Of a stretch of 64,000 nt of DNA, positions 27,523-51,448 are shown piece by piece. This DNA is from Syngnathus acus. Its lineage: Eukaryota > Chordata > Actinopteri > Syngnathiformes > Syngnathidae. The position numbers and the translations under genes are program-made. How positions within the stretch are numbered: position 1 is the first letter of the stretch; every line of letters starts with the position of its first letter. The notes below the pieces were generated by a model. That model ran no database searches and had not been told where the DNA came from. It worked only from the letters and a program-made list of their open reading frames with translations. The stretch covers positions 10,860,001-10,924,000 of the forward strand of contig NC_051106.1 of assembly GCF_901709675.1 (NCBI RefSeq). The letters are read 5' to 3'.

Positions 27523-28615
27523 TCCTTCCTTCCTTCCTTCCTTCCTTCCTTCCTTCCTTCCTTGTCTGGCAGACATTGAAATATTCCCACATTTCTGCTA
27601 GTATGATAAGCTATTCATAACACACATGCGGCAGTCCTTACAGTGGGTAGACGGCCTCCTGGGTGCAGTGTAACGTGTTGATGTAGTCGGGGCTGGGATT
27701 ATACAGCATGGTGTACCAGTCCGACAGCATCTGGACTCGACACGAGTTGATACCGAGCGTCCCTATGGGCTCCGTGACCAACAACGTGAGCACGGCAGAC
27801 GCGCTGCACTCCAACAAGGCTGTGACGTGCTGCAGCAGAGCACTGGAACTGATGCCACAAAATGTTGTTGTTAAGCTAGGCAAAAAGCACTTTCCATCAC
27901 CTGGAAGACTGACAATGGACACAGGCCATTGTTGCTTTGCTCATACTTTGGAGAAGGTTTTGCAATACGTCCTCACCTCTTCTTACCGGAATACCACTCA
28001 ATGAAGAACCAGTGAAGGACGAGAGGCAGCATGGCCATAAAGCCCAGATAGAGCCAATCATAAAGTTGAGGGGACTCAGTGCAACGTTCACACACTTTTT
28101 GGTGGTTGGCCCGCTCTCCACGAGGGCAAACCTGCAGTCCATCAAAAGACAAATTCTTTTTTTACTACTTGCATCAAAGTTGCAATTCAAAACTGCAGAA
28201 CAAAACACACACACACACACACACACCATCGTTGAGTGCAAAAATGGACAACTCACTCCAAATTTGACAATGATCAAAGTGCTCTTTGCCGCCGTGCATA
28301 TCATTCCAAATCCACAAAACTTTATTAGTCCCACTCATGTTGTAACGACTAATTCACACTGATTGCGGAACAGATGCGTTGCGGAGTCCGTTACAGAATC
28401 CGTAAATGCAATGCACACACCTTGTTGCGTGTTTGGAAATCGGCACCCGCAAATCACGGGGGCTCGTGCTGATCCCCGCTGGGGGTTATTTTTCCTCCAA
28501 TATTTGTTCGTATTTTTACGTTGTTGAGTAGGTTTATACTTACACCACAGTCTCTTTCCACCGACCCATTGAACATTATTCTGCCACAGTACAGTCCTGG
28601 GCACGTTGCGCTCAT
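26576..28615 (-). CDS. jkamp: JNK1/MAPK8-associated membrane protein
   Basis: Multi-pass endoplasmic reticulum membrane protein that recruits proteasome/ERAD components and modulates JNK activity (family knowledge). Six coding exons: 28615-28544, 28131-27977, 27848-27642, 27385-27204, 27115-27039, 26794-26576; 303 residues (human about 311). Seen: a Cys-rich lumenal N-terminus (CPGLYCG, CGVCPRG, CERCTES), then hydrophobic segments including [55 protein letters not shown] and [20 protein letters not shown]. The C-terminus [16 protein letters not shown] is nearly invariant in the family. The start at 28615 gives an N-terminus slightly shorter than human. An acceptor just upstream (CTAACAG) suggests a 5' untranslated exon. 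The gene is divergent from gpr135, its neighbour in mammals too. Confidence 0.95.
27463..27564. repeat. (TTTC)n then (TTCC)n microsatellite
   Basis: In jkamp intron 3 (27386-27641). On the jkamp sense strand the tract is purine-rich, opposite to most other tetramer arrays in this window. Confidence 0.95.
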
Positions 28616-28639
28616 GGCCACACCTGTTAGGGACGGAGG

Positions 28640-28715
28640 GAGGGATGGATGGATGGATGGATGGATGGATGGATGGATGGATGGATGGATGGATGGATGG
28701 ATGGATGGAGGGAGG
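28640..28715. repeat. (GGAT)n microsatellite
   Basis: About 17 tetramers a few bases upstream of the jkamp coding start, inside the presumed 5' region. It may be the remains of a retroelement tail, since such tails in fish often end in ATGG repeats. Confidence 0.92.
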
Positions 28716-30572
28716 GAGGGATGATGGCCATATGTTACTGATTACCAATACAGAATTCAACATTGTTCGCATATTGATTTGAAATGTGTACTTAGGAAAC
28801 AGAAATGTGTTGCAGCATCAAATGGAGAAATCAGTTGTGCTGAGCTAACAAAAGGCTTTCAAATATCGACGTTTCAAATGTACCGCTGATTAGATATGTC
28901 TGATGATGCGACATTTTCTGTTCAAATGTCAATCAGAACGTGCCATTGTTACGACTACGTACTATGCGCAAAGCAACACTTTGGCCAAACCAAAAACGCG
29001 TTGACACCTTCAGTCCTATTCTTCTGATAGCCGCGTTGCTTTAACCGTCGAGAACATGGCCTGAACGTACTCTTAAATCCAATTCGATGTATTTGATGCG
29101 ATCATGCGATCCTGCGATCCTGCTCAGCGATCATTCGAATTTGAGGAAGACTCAACTCGTCAAAACGTCACACATATCATTTTGACTGGTGTTGATAAAT
29201 AGTACTAACCCAACATTGCAAACAATTGGAGGCCTCCGTGGATGAGGTAGTTAGTTAGTTTTCAAAATCGAACGGAGTAAACACTTTTCAGCCACCGGGC
29301 CGCCGCTGCCATACGTCACGTCGTGCAATACGTACGTAGGCATTTGCACCAAGACACCAACACTGCACTGCCATGAGCGAGTTTCCCCTTTGTGGGACAC
29401 GTCAACGTTTCCGCCATATTACATGTGGAGGAAGCAAATGAAATGAAGCGCGGACTCCCGAACTTCGTAAAAGCGCCAGTCCATATGCGACACTCGAAGA
29501 AGGTTAGAATTCGGAGTGAGACGTCAAAAAGAGACAGAAGTTGAAATTGTCAGTGTATTGTTTGCAAAACCTTTCATTACGTTTCAGTGAATAACCAAGG
29601 CTTCTTCTATGCAATGGAGCGCAACACTGCCGCATGCTGGCTGACTGGCTGGCTGGCTGGCTGTGGTGGCGCTCCACTGTGCACTTGGAGGCGTTTTTCC
29701 GGCCGATAAAAAGAAAAAAAGGGGGGGGGGGGGGGGGGGAGAAAAGAAATGTCACACACAGCGCATGGTTGGAAACACAGTGCCTGACTTCATTCGCACG
29801 TTCCAAGTCATCCATATCAAAGATGCTTCTGAGATGACATCATTCTTGAATGAATTACTACTGCACAGTGGATGCCGTTTTCAATGCTTTGAACCTTCCT
29901 TTTCCAATGGAACCACTATATGTTCCGTCATTTAGCTTGTCAAAATTGACAACGCCAATTTCCATCCCGAGACACGATGAACGCAGATGTTACCATGACA
30001 ACCCAGTCAACGTCACCAAGGGATGCCATGCCGAGTGCTCAGAAAGAAGGCGTCGACGCGACGTCTCCAATCCGGGGAGGGAGGAAGGGAAGGGAAGGGA
30101 AGGGCTGAGACAGGGAAGAGGCCGCTGGCTGGAATTTGCAATTAATCAGCAGCCAATGGATCTATCTATAAGCACTCGATTTTCATTGGAAACACCGGAG
30201 GAAAAAGCAGTCCACGGAAAATGGATCTATTCATGAACTATCGCAGAATGGACAATGGATGTTTATTGGGGCGATTTTCCGGAAATGGGGTTTTGCTAAA
30301 TTGTTGGATTATATTGTTTGCACCCTGCTGTGGTCGCAACGCATTCAGAGAAGGAGGCGAAGCTGGAGAGCGCACAATAAAATGGAATATTTTGACGTTG
30401 TCAGGTAACTAGTGAGCTAATGAGCTCATTAAATTCAAGAGAGCATGGAAAATGAAGCATATCGTCTGACAGCTCGTGCTAAGGAAATCAAACAATTTAT
30501 CAACGAGTTATTCTAGCTGTGACGTAAAGTGCTCTTGTTTTCGCATATTTAAATATTCACCCTCGGTGACGT

Positions 30573-30620
30573 GTGTTTGTTTGTTTGTTTGTTTGTTTGT
30601 TTGTTTGTTTGTTTGTTTGT
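30573..30620. repeat. (GTTT)n microsatellite
   Basis: About 12 GTTT units between jkamp and gpr135. Confidence 0.93.
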
Positions 30621-31053
30621 TGACGTGAATGCTAACAAATTCGTTTGGCAAAATGTTGCCCCTCTCCGTCTCTGACACTGCTGGTCGAAATGTGAATAAA
30701 GCTAAACTATTTGAAGTCATGTAAATAAATAATGAATATCAAAAGAAATCTAAAGCTGTTACCATCACCAGAACCCCAAGATGAAGTGAGTTACTGGAGC
30801 TGCACACTGTGGATCAATCCAGCCTCATTCAATGACCTCTTCATCTTTCGAGGTCCACGGGGAGCCCACGTGACATAGAAGCTCGGATTAAATTAGTGGA
30901 GCACACAAGTCATTATGTCAACAGTCCTCTTCGACTCTTTTAATGTGATATCGCAAAACAGAAATGAACATTGGCAGTAAGGCAAGAAGCCATGCAGATG
31001 TCACGTCAGGATTTTGGACTTCACCACTGGATGGTGGAAGACTGCCCGCCTGC

Positions 31054-31135
31054 CATCCATCCATCCATCCATCCATCCATCCATCCATCCATCCATCCAT
31101 CCATCCATCCATCCATCCATCCATCCATCCATCCA
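31054..31135. repeat. (CATC)n microsatellite
   Basis: About 20 CATC units, 90 bases upstream of the gpr135 start codon, probably within its promoter or 5' untranslated region. Confidence 0.93.
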
Positions 31136-31224
31136 AAGTAGCAAAGTATGAAGAGGACCGCAATTTAGCTATAGCCATTAGTGGTGACCTTTGAAGGGAC
31201 TAACTGAATTTTTGAGCCTCATCA

Positions 31225-33087
31225 ATGGAACCGCTTCCGTGGGCGAGCAGTGGCAGCAGCACCACCGCCGCCGCCGCCACCACTGACATGGCCGTTTTCA
31301 GCACCACAAGCACCCGCGTATCAAGGTAAAGCCTTCCACTGTTTAGATTTGATTCTCTTTTTTTCATTCGTGGTCATTCCAGTATCTATGACTTGAATAA
31401 TGAAGGCACGAGGAACAGGATAAGGCCCACCCAGCATGAATACTGCAGTAGCTTTATTAGTGATCTTAACATCATGTTTTGAAAAGGGTAGTGTAGTGTT
31501 GTCACAATACCAAAATGTTAACTTAGATACTATAGAGTGATCCCTCGATCGATCGTTTTTCGCCGGAGATGCGTATTTGGAAATTGAAATCCCGATGTGT
31601 TGACATTTCCAGCACGTAGTGTTTCTTTTTGGCCGCTAGAGGGCATAGAAGAGAAGAGTGGTTTTCTAGCTAGTCCTAACAGCCGCCAGATTGTGCATTT
31701 TATTTTCAAACACACACACGACTTATCAGATTTCTTCTTCTCGTTCAGGCTTGTTTACGCAGTGAGCAGTTACCTGGTGACTACCACCTCAGAGGAGGCC
31801 ACCGTACGGAGCAGCCAAAATGTCCAAGGAAACCACGAGGCAGCATCGGTAGCGAACGCGCACACAGCAGTCCTGATGGGCATTTTGGTGGCAGCTCAGG
31901 CCCTGGTTCTCCTCTTCATCTTCCTCCTCTCCAGTCTGGGCAACTTTGCGGTCCTGATTGTCATCGTCAAGCACCGGCAGCTGCGGACGGTTACCAACGC
32001 CTTCATCATGTCTCTGTCGCTCTCCGACTTCCTGGCGGCCGTCCTCTGCCTGCCCTTCTCCTTTGTCATGCTCTTCAGTAAGGACGGCGGCGTCTGGATG
32101 TTTGGAGAAGGTATCTGCGTGGCCAACGGCTTTTTCAACACCTGCTTTGGAATCATCTCCACCCTGACTATGACTTTGATTTCCTTTGACCGCTACTACG
32201 CCATCGTCAGACAGCCCCGTGCTAAGATGGGGCGGCGGCTAGCCGCAAAGTTGTTGATAGGCGTGTGGCTGACGGCCATCGTTTTCTCTCTTCCGTGGTA
32301 CGTCTTTGCGCCAAAGTCAAGGCGAGTCCACCGGGAAGCTTTTTCCCACTGCATGTACGTTTTCCATTCGGGGACCTCGCGTCTGGGCACGGCCTATAGC
32401 GTTTCTCTCATCACCGTGTGCTTTTTACTGCCCTTTGCCCTCATGTGTTTCTGCCATTACAAGATCTGCAAGACGGTTCGTCTCTCTGAAATCCGCGTGC
32501 GACCGGTGACCACCTATTCGTACTTGCTCCGATTCTACAGCGAGATGCGCACCGCCACCACCGTTCTCATTATGATTGTTTTGATCATTTTCTGCTGGGG
32601 TCCGTATTGTCTGATGGGCTTGATCAGCGCATTAGGGGACTACACATTCAACCCGGTGATGGACACGCTCGCCATCTGGCTGGCCTGGACAAACGGAGCC
32701 GTCAACCCGCTGATCTATGCCTTGAGAAACCCCAATATAGCCATGTTGCTGGGACGGAGTCGAGAAGACGGCTATCGGAGCCGATACATAGCCGCGTACT
32801 TGTCTAGCCGCATCCAGAAGCGAGAGATTGGACTCAATCGAGTGGAAAGGATGAGGGATCATCGCTATGTAACTCGGGTGGGAATTCATAATAACAACAG
32901 GAGCAGCAGCAGCAGCAGCAGCAAACTCTCGAGTTCAAGTCCAGGAAAAGAACCCAGGGGGGAGAGTACAATGTGGGCCTGTAAGAACCGTGCCGTGTTT
33001 TTCTGCAGGGATACCAAGTCAGAAAGCACAACACTCCCCAACTTTGTCAGTGTCCCAATTATGACCACAGCTGACACAAGCCTATGA
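31225..33087 (+). CDS. gpr135: G-protein coupled receptor 135
   Basis: Orphan class A GPCR. Two exons: 31225-31325 and 31749-33087; 479 residues. Exon 1 encodes a Ser/Thr/Ala-rich extracellular N-terminus and ends AG before GTAAAG; exon 2 starts after CGTTCAG in matching phase. Seen: helix 1 LVLLFIFLLSSLGNFAVL, the block VKHRQLRTVTNAFIMSLSLSD, DRY within SFDRYYAIVRQPR, LLPFALMCFCHYKICKTVRL at helix 5, helix 6 with CWGPYC and helix 7 with NPLIYALRNPN. The C-terminus ends DTSL, as in human. A Ser run (about 438-450) lies in the tail. The human gene is, to my knowledge, intronless in its coding part, so the intron is notable. A start inside the unspliced exon 2 frame at 31597 would read through repeat sequence and is rejected. 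Confidence 0.92.
31535..31680 (+). repeat. dispersed repeat, copy 2 of 2, in gpr135 intron
   Basis: Same ordered blocks as 7802-7980 (GTGATCCCTCG, CACGTAGTGTTTC, GGCCGCTAGA, GAGTGGTTTTC). It lies wholly within the gpr135 intron (31326-31748). Confidence 0.7.
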
Positions 33088-33632
33088 ACTTTCAAAAAGC
33101 GGTGGGGGCATTTGATTTGCGCATGTTGGATTGTTTCGCAAAGAGAGCTTTTGCATTTCAATTGAGATGGTTGTTCTTTGCCATGGACCGACTGCTTTTG
33201 TGTTCCGCTAAGAGCCTTCCAGTAAAATGCTCCCATTGCTTCCAATGGCTTTGGCTTTGTATTTGAACGCTTTTTTCTTCTCAATTGAACAAAAAGAGTC
33301 AGTCTGTCTTTGACCTTTGGTTAGGATTTTGTGTCAATGAGTGATGAAGTCCGCAGCTCTTCACAGAGACGGTGAGGAGCCGTCTGCTAGCTGCGTGGAT
33401 GTTGGTGGCAGGCAGCTGGAAAGGAGCGGTCGGAGGTGCCGGAGGTGCTGTGGTGGCCGGCAGATGACGAGAGCTCTGCTGGCGAGGATCTCCGGCACTG
33501 GGACAGACAGGTACAAAGTAACTCTGCCGTACTACTTGCTATAAGGCAGTAGAAAGAAATACTTTTCTGCCTGCCAGCAAACGTTTCTCCTTCCACTTGG
33601 AGCTAACGTTTAAGGCCCCAGAATGTTTTGTC

Positions 33633-33638
33633 AATAAA
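33633..33638 (+). promoter_or_regulatory. candidate poly(A) signal of gpr135
   Basis: AATAAA about 545 bases after the gpr135 stop codon. Confidence 0.55.
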
Positions 33639-35961
33639 ACAATCGTTTTCAGAAGGTTGTAAACGTTGCTTGCTACAATTTTGCCACTTCAAAATTTGAC
33701 TTGGATTGGATACGTCAGAAGTTCTGAAAGTAAAGCTGGAGAAGACGGACGTGAGCTAGCTTAACTCGTTCTTTCCTGGAGGCATTTTTCCACAAACCGT
33801 AATGGCCGCAATTGATATACGCTCACAAATGAAACCATTTCAACTCTCCCCCCCCCAAAAAAAAAAACCCATAGCAAACGTCTGACAAATAAAAACAAGC
33901 ACTTTGCCGGAAGATTGCGAATAAGATGGAGATTGGCATTCTACCGACTGGTCAACCAGGACAGCGCATGCATGCCCCAGTCAGTCAGTATTGATGGCCT
34001 GCGACTGTGCTGTGAGCCGTCACAATGCACAATACGTGACATTGATTTAGTGCAATAATGCTTGATAGTTTCTCACTGGCAAAATGCGTCATTATAGGAA
34101 CAAACGGAACCAAGAACAAATGAGTGAGTGCCAATGTAGCTAATGGGGAAGTAGGGTGCAATTTGAAATGACGTAGTTTCAGCATGCGGGGGGGGGGGAG
34201 GAAATATTTGAGGTATGCATTCTAAGAGCTGCAATCTCCATACAGAAGCAGGCAAACAAGCTTCTCGCTCGCTCGCTCGCTCTCTCTCTGAATGCCATGG
34301 CAGAAAATCTAGTGGGTGAGGTCAGGGTGTGACTGCCTGGAGCAGGAATGCAGCCGTGTGTGTTTTGGCTCTCCACATAACTGCGTGCACTGTCAACCTG
34401 CCTCATCTGGAGAACCAAACGCAGCTCGGTTTTGCTCGTTGGAATCAGAAAGCAGAGGAGACCTTGTGTGAAGATTTTTGCCTCAAGATTAGGGGAAAGA
34501 AACAAACGAGCCGATGTGGAAGATGCACGGTTTTCATTTTTGATGCAATCCACCAAATGACATGACTTTGGATGATCCTTTTCTTAAATAGCAGCCAGGG
34601 GTTTCATCTCCTTCAAGATCTGGGCTGTTTGTGGAAGGCGGAGGCAACAAGGCAACTTTTTTGTCCATTTTGTCGCCGCTGTTGGTTGTAAGCATTAAAC
34701 GACACACACACACACACACACACAAGAAATGAGTTGAAATGTTTCAATGACAGCCACTGACATCTTCTGGTACCTGCCAAATATGGCATCGCACTGCATA
34801 ACGTAGGAGCTCGTCTCATCCAGCCCACAAAGGTCAAGAGTTTGGTAGCCCGCTGCATTGCTACTCTTTTGTCACATTGTTGTATAAATGAAGCTGGAAG
34901 GGTGTGCACGTGACTGGAATACTTGAGTGCTTCTTTACATTGGAAGTTGAAAGCAAGCGCTCTTGTTTCCGGAAACTAGCCGCAGTTGGCCAGGAGAGGT
35001 GAATAGAAAATGGTTTGTCTCGACATAACATTTTAAACAGAGGCATGTTGTGTTTTCATCTCATGTCCATGAGAACGTCAGTCCCATGTTGGCACCCAGA
35101 GAAACTGCACTGTCTGCTAAATTGTTGAAGGACTTGTAAGTCCAACATGATCTCACAAGCTGTGTTAGCCACAGTTTTTTCTATCGCTCAATCTCTTTTA
35201 GTAGCTGATACAATGATGGCAAAGCAAGGAAGCAAAACTCACTGTTACATAAATATGCCAAGCGTCCCAGCATTGTTTTGTATTACATTTCAAAGTAGCT
35301 GAGCTCCTCATCATTACACAGTAATAACAAAATGGAATTGGCCTCACGCGCTGTTGAAAAGAATTATGAATGAACAAAATGATTGCGGCTTCATTATGTG
35401 TAGTATGGCGATTATGCAAAGTGGCGGTTATCATGAATAACCGACGAGAGGAATTAGCCATGACGGAGCGCCACTGCGCACGGAGTACTGCTTTGCACAT
35501 TGCCCGCCCGCCTCAGCACAGCACAGCACAGCACAAGGTGCTGGCGCGCGCGCTCGGATTCCAGCTCCCGCACTTTGCGTGCACTTTGCATGTTGCTCCC
35601 GGGCGGGCGGGCTGCGTGGCTTTCCTCCCACACGCGCTCCAAACAGGCCCTCGGTGTGAGTGCGTGTGGGACTTGGTCTATGTGCGGAAAGTGGCTGATT
35701 TGTTCTTTTTTTTCCCGCCCTCCATTCCAACAGGAAACAGCACCATAGGAGACAGTACTCATTTCACCTGGTAAATTGTGACAGCGCTCATCAAAAGAGG
35801 TCAATGCAAATGTTGTTGTTCTGCTTGTCATATTGTGCACGTGTACCCAGCTCAGCCCAGCCCACCCCAGCCAATGAAAGGAGAACGACTGTCACGCTCA
35901 AGATATACTAAGCCTTGCTATTCTGTTTTTAGGCAAGCCTTTTCAGTGGGTGGCAGGGAAC
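33639..35961. other. spacer gpr135/daam1, with likely daam1 5' untranslated sequence
   Basis: The GC-rich stretch at about 35460-35720 (CpG-rich, with CCCGCCCGCC-like runs) is a plausible promoter or first exon of daam1. The coding exon is preceded by an acceptor (CTTTTCAG) about 17 bases before its ATG. A CA/GT tract is near 34703-34724. No other gene was recognised. Confidence 0.5.
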
Positions 35962-42655
<6,694 letters not shown>

Positions 42656-43225
42656 CGTGTGACTGAAGAGCAACCGCCAGCATCTCCTTCAAGTTCCTGC
42701 TATACTATAGTATGGGACAGTATGGGACCATGCGGTCGCAGGGGCGCCACACGCCTATGTAGCCGTGTCCGTCGTAACCTGTCTCGCAGTATTGGAATAT
42801 CATTTGTTTGAAATTTGATTTGCCTGTCTTTCAACTCGAGCTTTGACCAAGAACAAAGAGCACCTGCCAAGGGATTTCTCCATACAATTGCAAAGCCCAT
42901 ATAGAATGATGATTAAAAGTATTCAAATATAGAGCCCATCTAGAATTGTCCTGAATCTCATTGAAACGTAAAGGACAAAGGATGGTTTTCAGTCCCAGCG
43001 GCAGCCATCGGTTGAACTGGGGCTCCCTGGCGGGCGCGATCGAAAAGTAATGCCTGATATAACCTGACGATGGCGCTAATGCTTCCAATAGATGTCAAGC
43101 GAACAAGAAGAAGACTCCGCTGCTTCTACTCTTACTTCCTGGAGTCGCTCAAAGCAAAGCCAACAATTTGCCTTACTTTTGCGCAATATTTGTGTCGCTG
43201 CGCTGCGCTGCGCTGCGCTGCGACC
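42656..43225. other. short spacer daam1/map3k7
   Basis: 570 bp between the daam1 stop and the map3k7 start codon; it must contain the daam1 3' end and the map3k7 promoter. ATTAAA near 42911 is a possible variant poly(A) signal. A (CTGCG)n tract at 43196-43223 directly precedes the map3k7 start. Confidence 0.5.
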
Positions 43226-48135
<4,910 letters not shown>

Positions 48136-51100
48136 CAGAGCTAAAGCCGCACACGCACACACACGTGCACGCACACACGCACACACACACACTCACACCC
48201 CATGGACGGACGCAACATTATTCATTCATGAACTGGCCTGGACTTTTAGGACACGTTGGCTTGAGAAAACCAGACATGCATTTTATCATGGAGTCATAGA
48301 GCGAGTGAACCCTTTCATGTTGAACGATTCCTCACAGCACCTTCATTATCTGCGGGATTAATCAATCAATCAATCACTCAATCAATCAATCAATCACAAT
48401 GCAGAAAACATGAGCACAATCAGGTTTAGCTTCAAAATAGCATCACAAGTGTTTTTAACTTAAAACGTTGCACAAACTTTGTTCAATTGTTGATTCAAAA
48501 AAATGTCACAGGCAGGCCACTTTTATGTAGGAAGCAGGTCAGGTTTTGGCCTCAACTGCCATTTCCTTCACTAGCTGGTCAGTAACCGTAAGAGGACGAG
48601 CGCTAACAAGAAAACGGCCGCTGCATTTCACACGAGTCTGCAAATTGGAAAGTCATTATTAATAGGCCGTGCCCAAACGAACGAGTGTATGGAATGTACA
48701 CGCGCATGCGTGATGGTCCACCACTACCAAACAGATACCAAATGTCCTTTTTGTTAAGCCATGGTAGAAATGTATTTATTCACCTATTTTGAAAACCATA
48801 AAGGTCTGAATGTAACTTTTCTCTTTTAATATTCCCATTCGAAAAAAAGAATGTCATCACTTGGTTTTCCTTTTGTCTGGAGTCTTCTAAGTGTACAATG
48901 AGATGTCTGAGTGAGAAGTGTGCTTTGACAGGCAGCAGCATCTAAAGTGCAGAGGGGGCTTGGTCCTTTCCGTTCCTTCCTTCCTTCCTTCCTTCCTTCC
49001 TTCCTTGTTGTGAATGAGAGGCTAGCATGACGTCAGCAAAGCAATGTCAACAATGCAGCCCTTGGAGGAGAAAAGGCGTTCCATCCTAACGCGAACAGAA
49101 AGCCGTCCACGACGCACCGATTGATTGATGCATCTAGCCCATTCAAATGGCGATTGGTGTTCTTCGACGAAAGCGGGGATTAAGCACGATGCAGACCTAC
49201 TTTTGTTTGTGAGAACCAACCGTGGGCGAGCGAGCGAGCGGGCAGAAAAGGGTGAGTTAGTTGCTCGCTCGCTGTACTTTACGTTCACAATGCGCGAGCG
49301 CTACGACGTATTGTCCTCTTAAAAAAAAAAAAAAAAAAAAAGCGGCGTGCTGGAGCACCGAATTGGTGTCTGTTTGCATGCTTGCTTCCTTCCCTCCTCC
49401 ACTTGTTTCTGTTGCAGCCATGCTCTTGTCGGTTGTTGTTTCTTGCGGGGCTTGTGTGTTCGTGCCCCGCTGTGCTGATGCTGATATGACGGTTGCATGA
49501 GGTGTTTTGACTTCAAACTCGTCCGTTCGTTCCCTTGAGCCAGCATATTAGCAACCCAAATGGCGGTTGTTTGGTTCCCTTTTGCAGCCAAAGCGTGTCT
49601 GGTTTGAACATAAAAGGGGCAGGTTCCAACCGACGCCACGGTGCCTGATGTCATTTGGACTGAGCCGGTTTGTAGCATGGCAGGGCGAGCACACGCATGG
49701 CCGGGATTTGCACAAGTTGGCCACTTGAAATGGCCTGTAAATATCGTGTGCTTTCTAATGTGTCTGAAAAGACGAGGTGGGAAACGTTGAGGCGCGAGGA
49801 TCTGCTCGTCGTGCCGCTTTACCTGCTGTCATTGTGGGGCAGAAAGGCGCTGGCAAGGGACAAAGGAGCTCGGCTCAGTTGAGGAAAGGAAAGCCTCGCT
49901 CGCTCCCTCCCTCCCTCGCTCGCTCGCTCGCTCGCTCCCTCCCTCCCTCGCTCCCTCCCTCCCTCGCTCCCTCCCTCCTCGTCGTATTCCCGCCCTCTGC
50001 TGCCACCGCGGATCGCTCCTTCTTTCACTTGATCTGCTCAATTTGCTCCAAGCTTTCGTTGTAACTATTAGTCCCGTTGGCAACCTGAAGGATGAGACCA
50101 GAGGCTGCTTCATTTCCAATCAAACCATGGCAAATGTGAGCCAGTCTATTGGTCTTCAACTTGGCTTTGTATCCCTGGCTGGGGTTCCTTCTGCCTTCCA
50201 CCCCGAGCATCTCAGCGCTTGCAGCAGCAGCAGCAGCAGCAGGACTTTGCTTCTCTTGCTCCATCGGCCTCTGGTGCTTAACATATACTTCAAATGAATC
50301 CATTAGAAGCGAGGTGACTGAAGCCAATGAAATATTTACTGGTGTTCTTGCTGCAGACTGGTGGGAACTCCATTCAAAGATGCGCCAAATAAGGCTAAAT
50401 GCTATGAATTGGATGGAAAGAATGCAAGCAAGCGAGGCCTTGCAGCGTTGCCGTTTCTTGTTTATCTGGTGGCTGCCGATCTGGCAAACCATCTGGCACG
50501 CTTGCCGCTGATTGGTGCAGACATGAAGCAGATGGTGAGATGATGGTCAGTTGTTTTGGACCCTGCTTAAAGAGCACATTGCCTAGGCAGAGGTCACTAA
50601 GCTGAAACTAGAGCTAAAGCTCTTTAGCTCAGGGAGTATTATGGTGTCTGAGGAACACTCATTTGGCAGGAAAAGCGCTGGAATGGACCAGTTTGTTCCC
50701 ATTTCAAATGTCTAACCTACATCAGAAACAAAGGAATTCATCACCACAAAAAGTCTTTTCTAGATAGATAGATAGATAGATAGATTATAGCCCTTTGATC
50801 TTCATCACAGCGCCTCAATGCCGTTGGCTGATGCAAGGCGCCGCCAGGCTCACTCAGAGCAAATGAAGCTTCAGTGTCTTGCCAATAGTGCATCTTCCGC
50901 GCTTTTTTGGGTTGGTCATTGTGAAAATCCCAGATATTTTTGCAGAACAGACCAAATATTTGACCAAGTAGCCATCCCATGCAATCAATCAGATGATTCC
51001 CTTGGGCTGCTCCATTTGTGTGTGTTGTGCAGTGCAATGCAATGCAATGCAATGCAATGGCAGCCACCACCACCCTTGCTGGCTTAGTACCATGCCGTCT

Positions 51101-51448
51101 TCTCTAACGCTCATTCATACTTGCGTACGTGCTCAATACTGTCTGTACGCGTGGATGAGCGAGAAATAGGATATCCCAGATGAAAGTGAGACATAATCGG
51201 GGCAGAGATGAGAAAAAGTAGGACAAAGACACTCAGTCAAAGTGGTTTGTTGCAAGTGGACTCATTGGTGTACTATAAGCATGCTGTTCTGCGTTTGTAT
51301 TTCTGGGCCAAATATTTCAGCTAAAGTGACCTTCTTGTATGTTTGCAGATGAAGAAAAGAAAAATAAAAAGAAGGGGGAAAAAGTGGCAAACGTCTGCCT
51401 TAGCGCTACCGTCGTGTTTTCTTTGCGTCCAGGGCGCCACCGGGAGTG
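48136..51448. other. spacer map3k7/bach2, with probable bach2 5' untranslated exons
   Basis: 3.3 kb. Simple repeats: CA tract (48150-48195), ATCA array (48360-48395), TTCC array (48973-49006), A run (49322-49340), CTCG/CTCC array (49893-49978), TAGA array (50760-50785), GCAAT array (51034-51058). The segment 49130-50000 is relatively rich in CpG and could hold a promoter. The bach2 coding exon follows an acceptor (GCGTCCAG near 51432), so at least one untranslated exon lies upstream. No other protein gene was recognised. Confidence 0.5.

Larger units (their letters stand above)
28716..31224. other. divergent spacer jkamp/gpr135
   Basis: 2.5 kb between two divergent genes, expected to hold both promoters. 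Contents seen: a G run at about 29719-29737, a GTTT array (30573-30620) and a CATC array (31054-31135). No open frame here resembles a known protein. L3HYPDH, which lies near these genes in human, was not found. Confidence 0.55.

Noticed and set aside
29504-30412. Several overlapping 60-130-residue frames between jkamp and gpr135
   Set aside because: No family resemblance, low-complexity parts and no splice pattern; treated as noncoding.
43070-43225. In-frame upstream start for map3k7
   Set aside because: The extra 52 residues do not resemble the TAK1 N-terminus and run through a CTGCG repeat; the ATG at 43226 has good context and fits the family.
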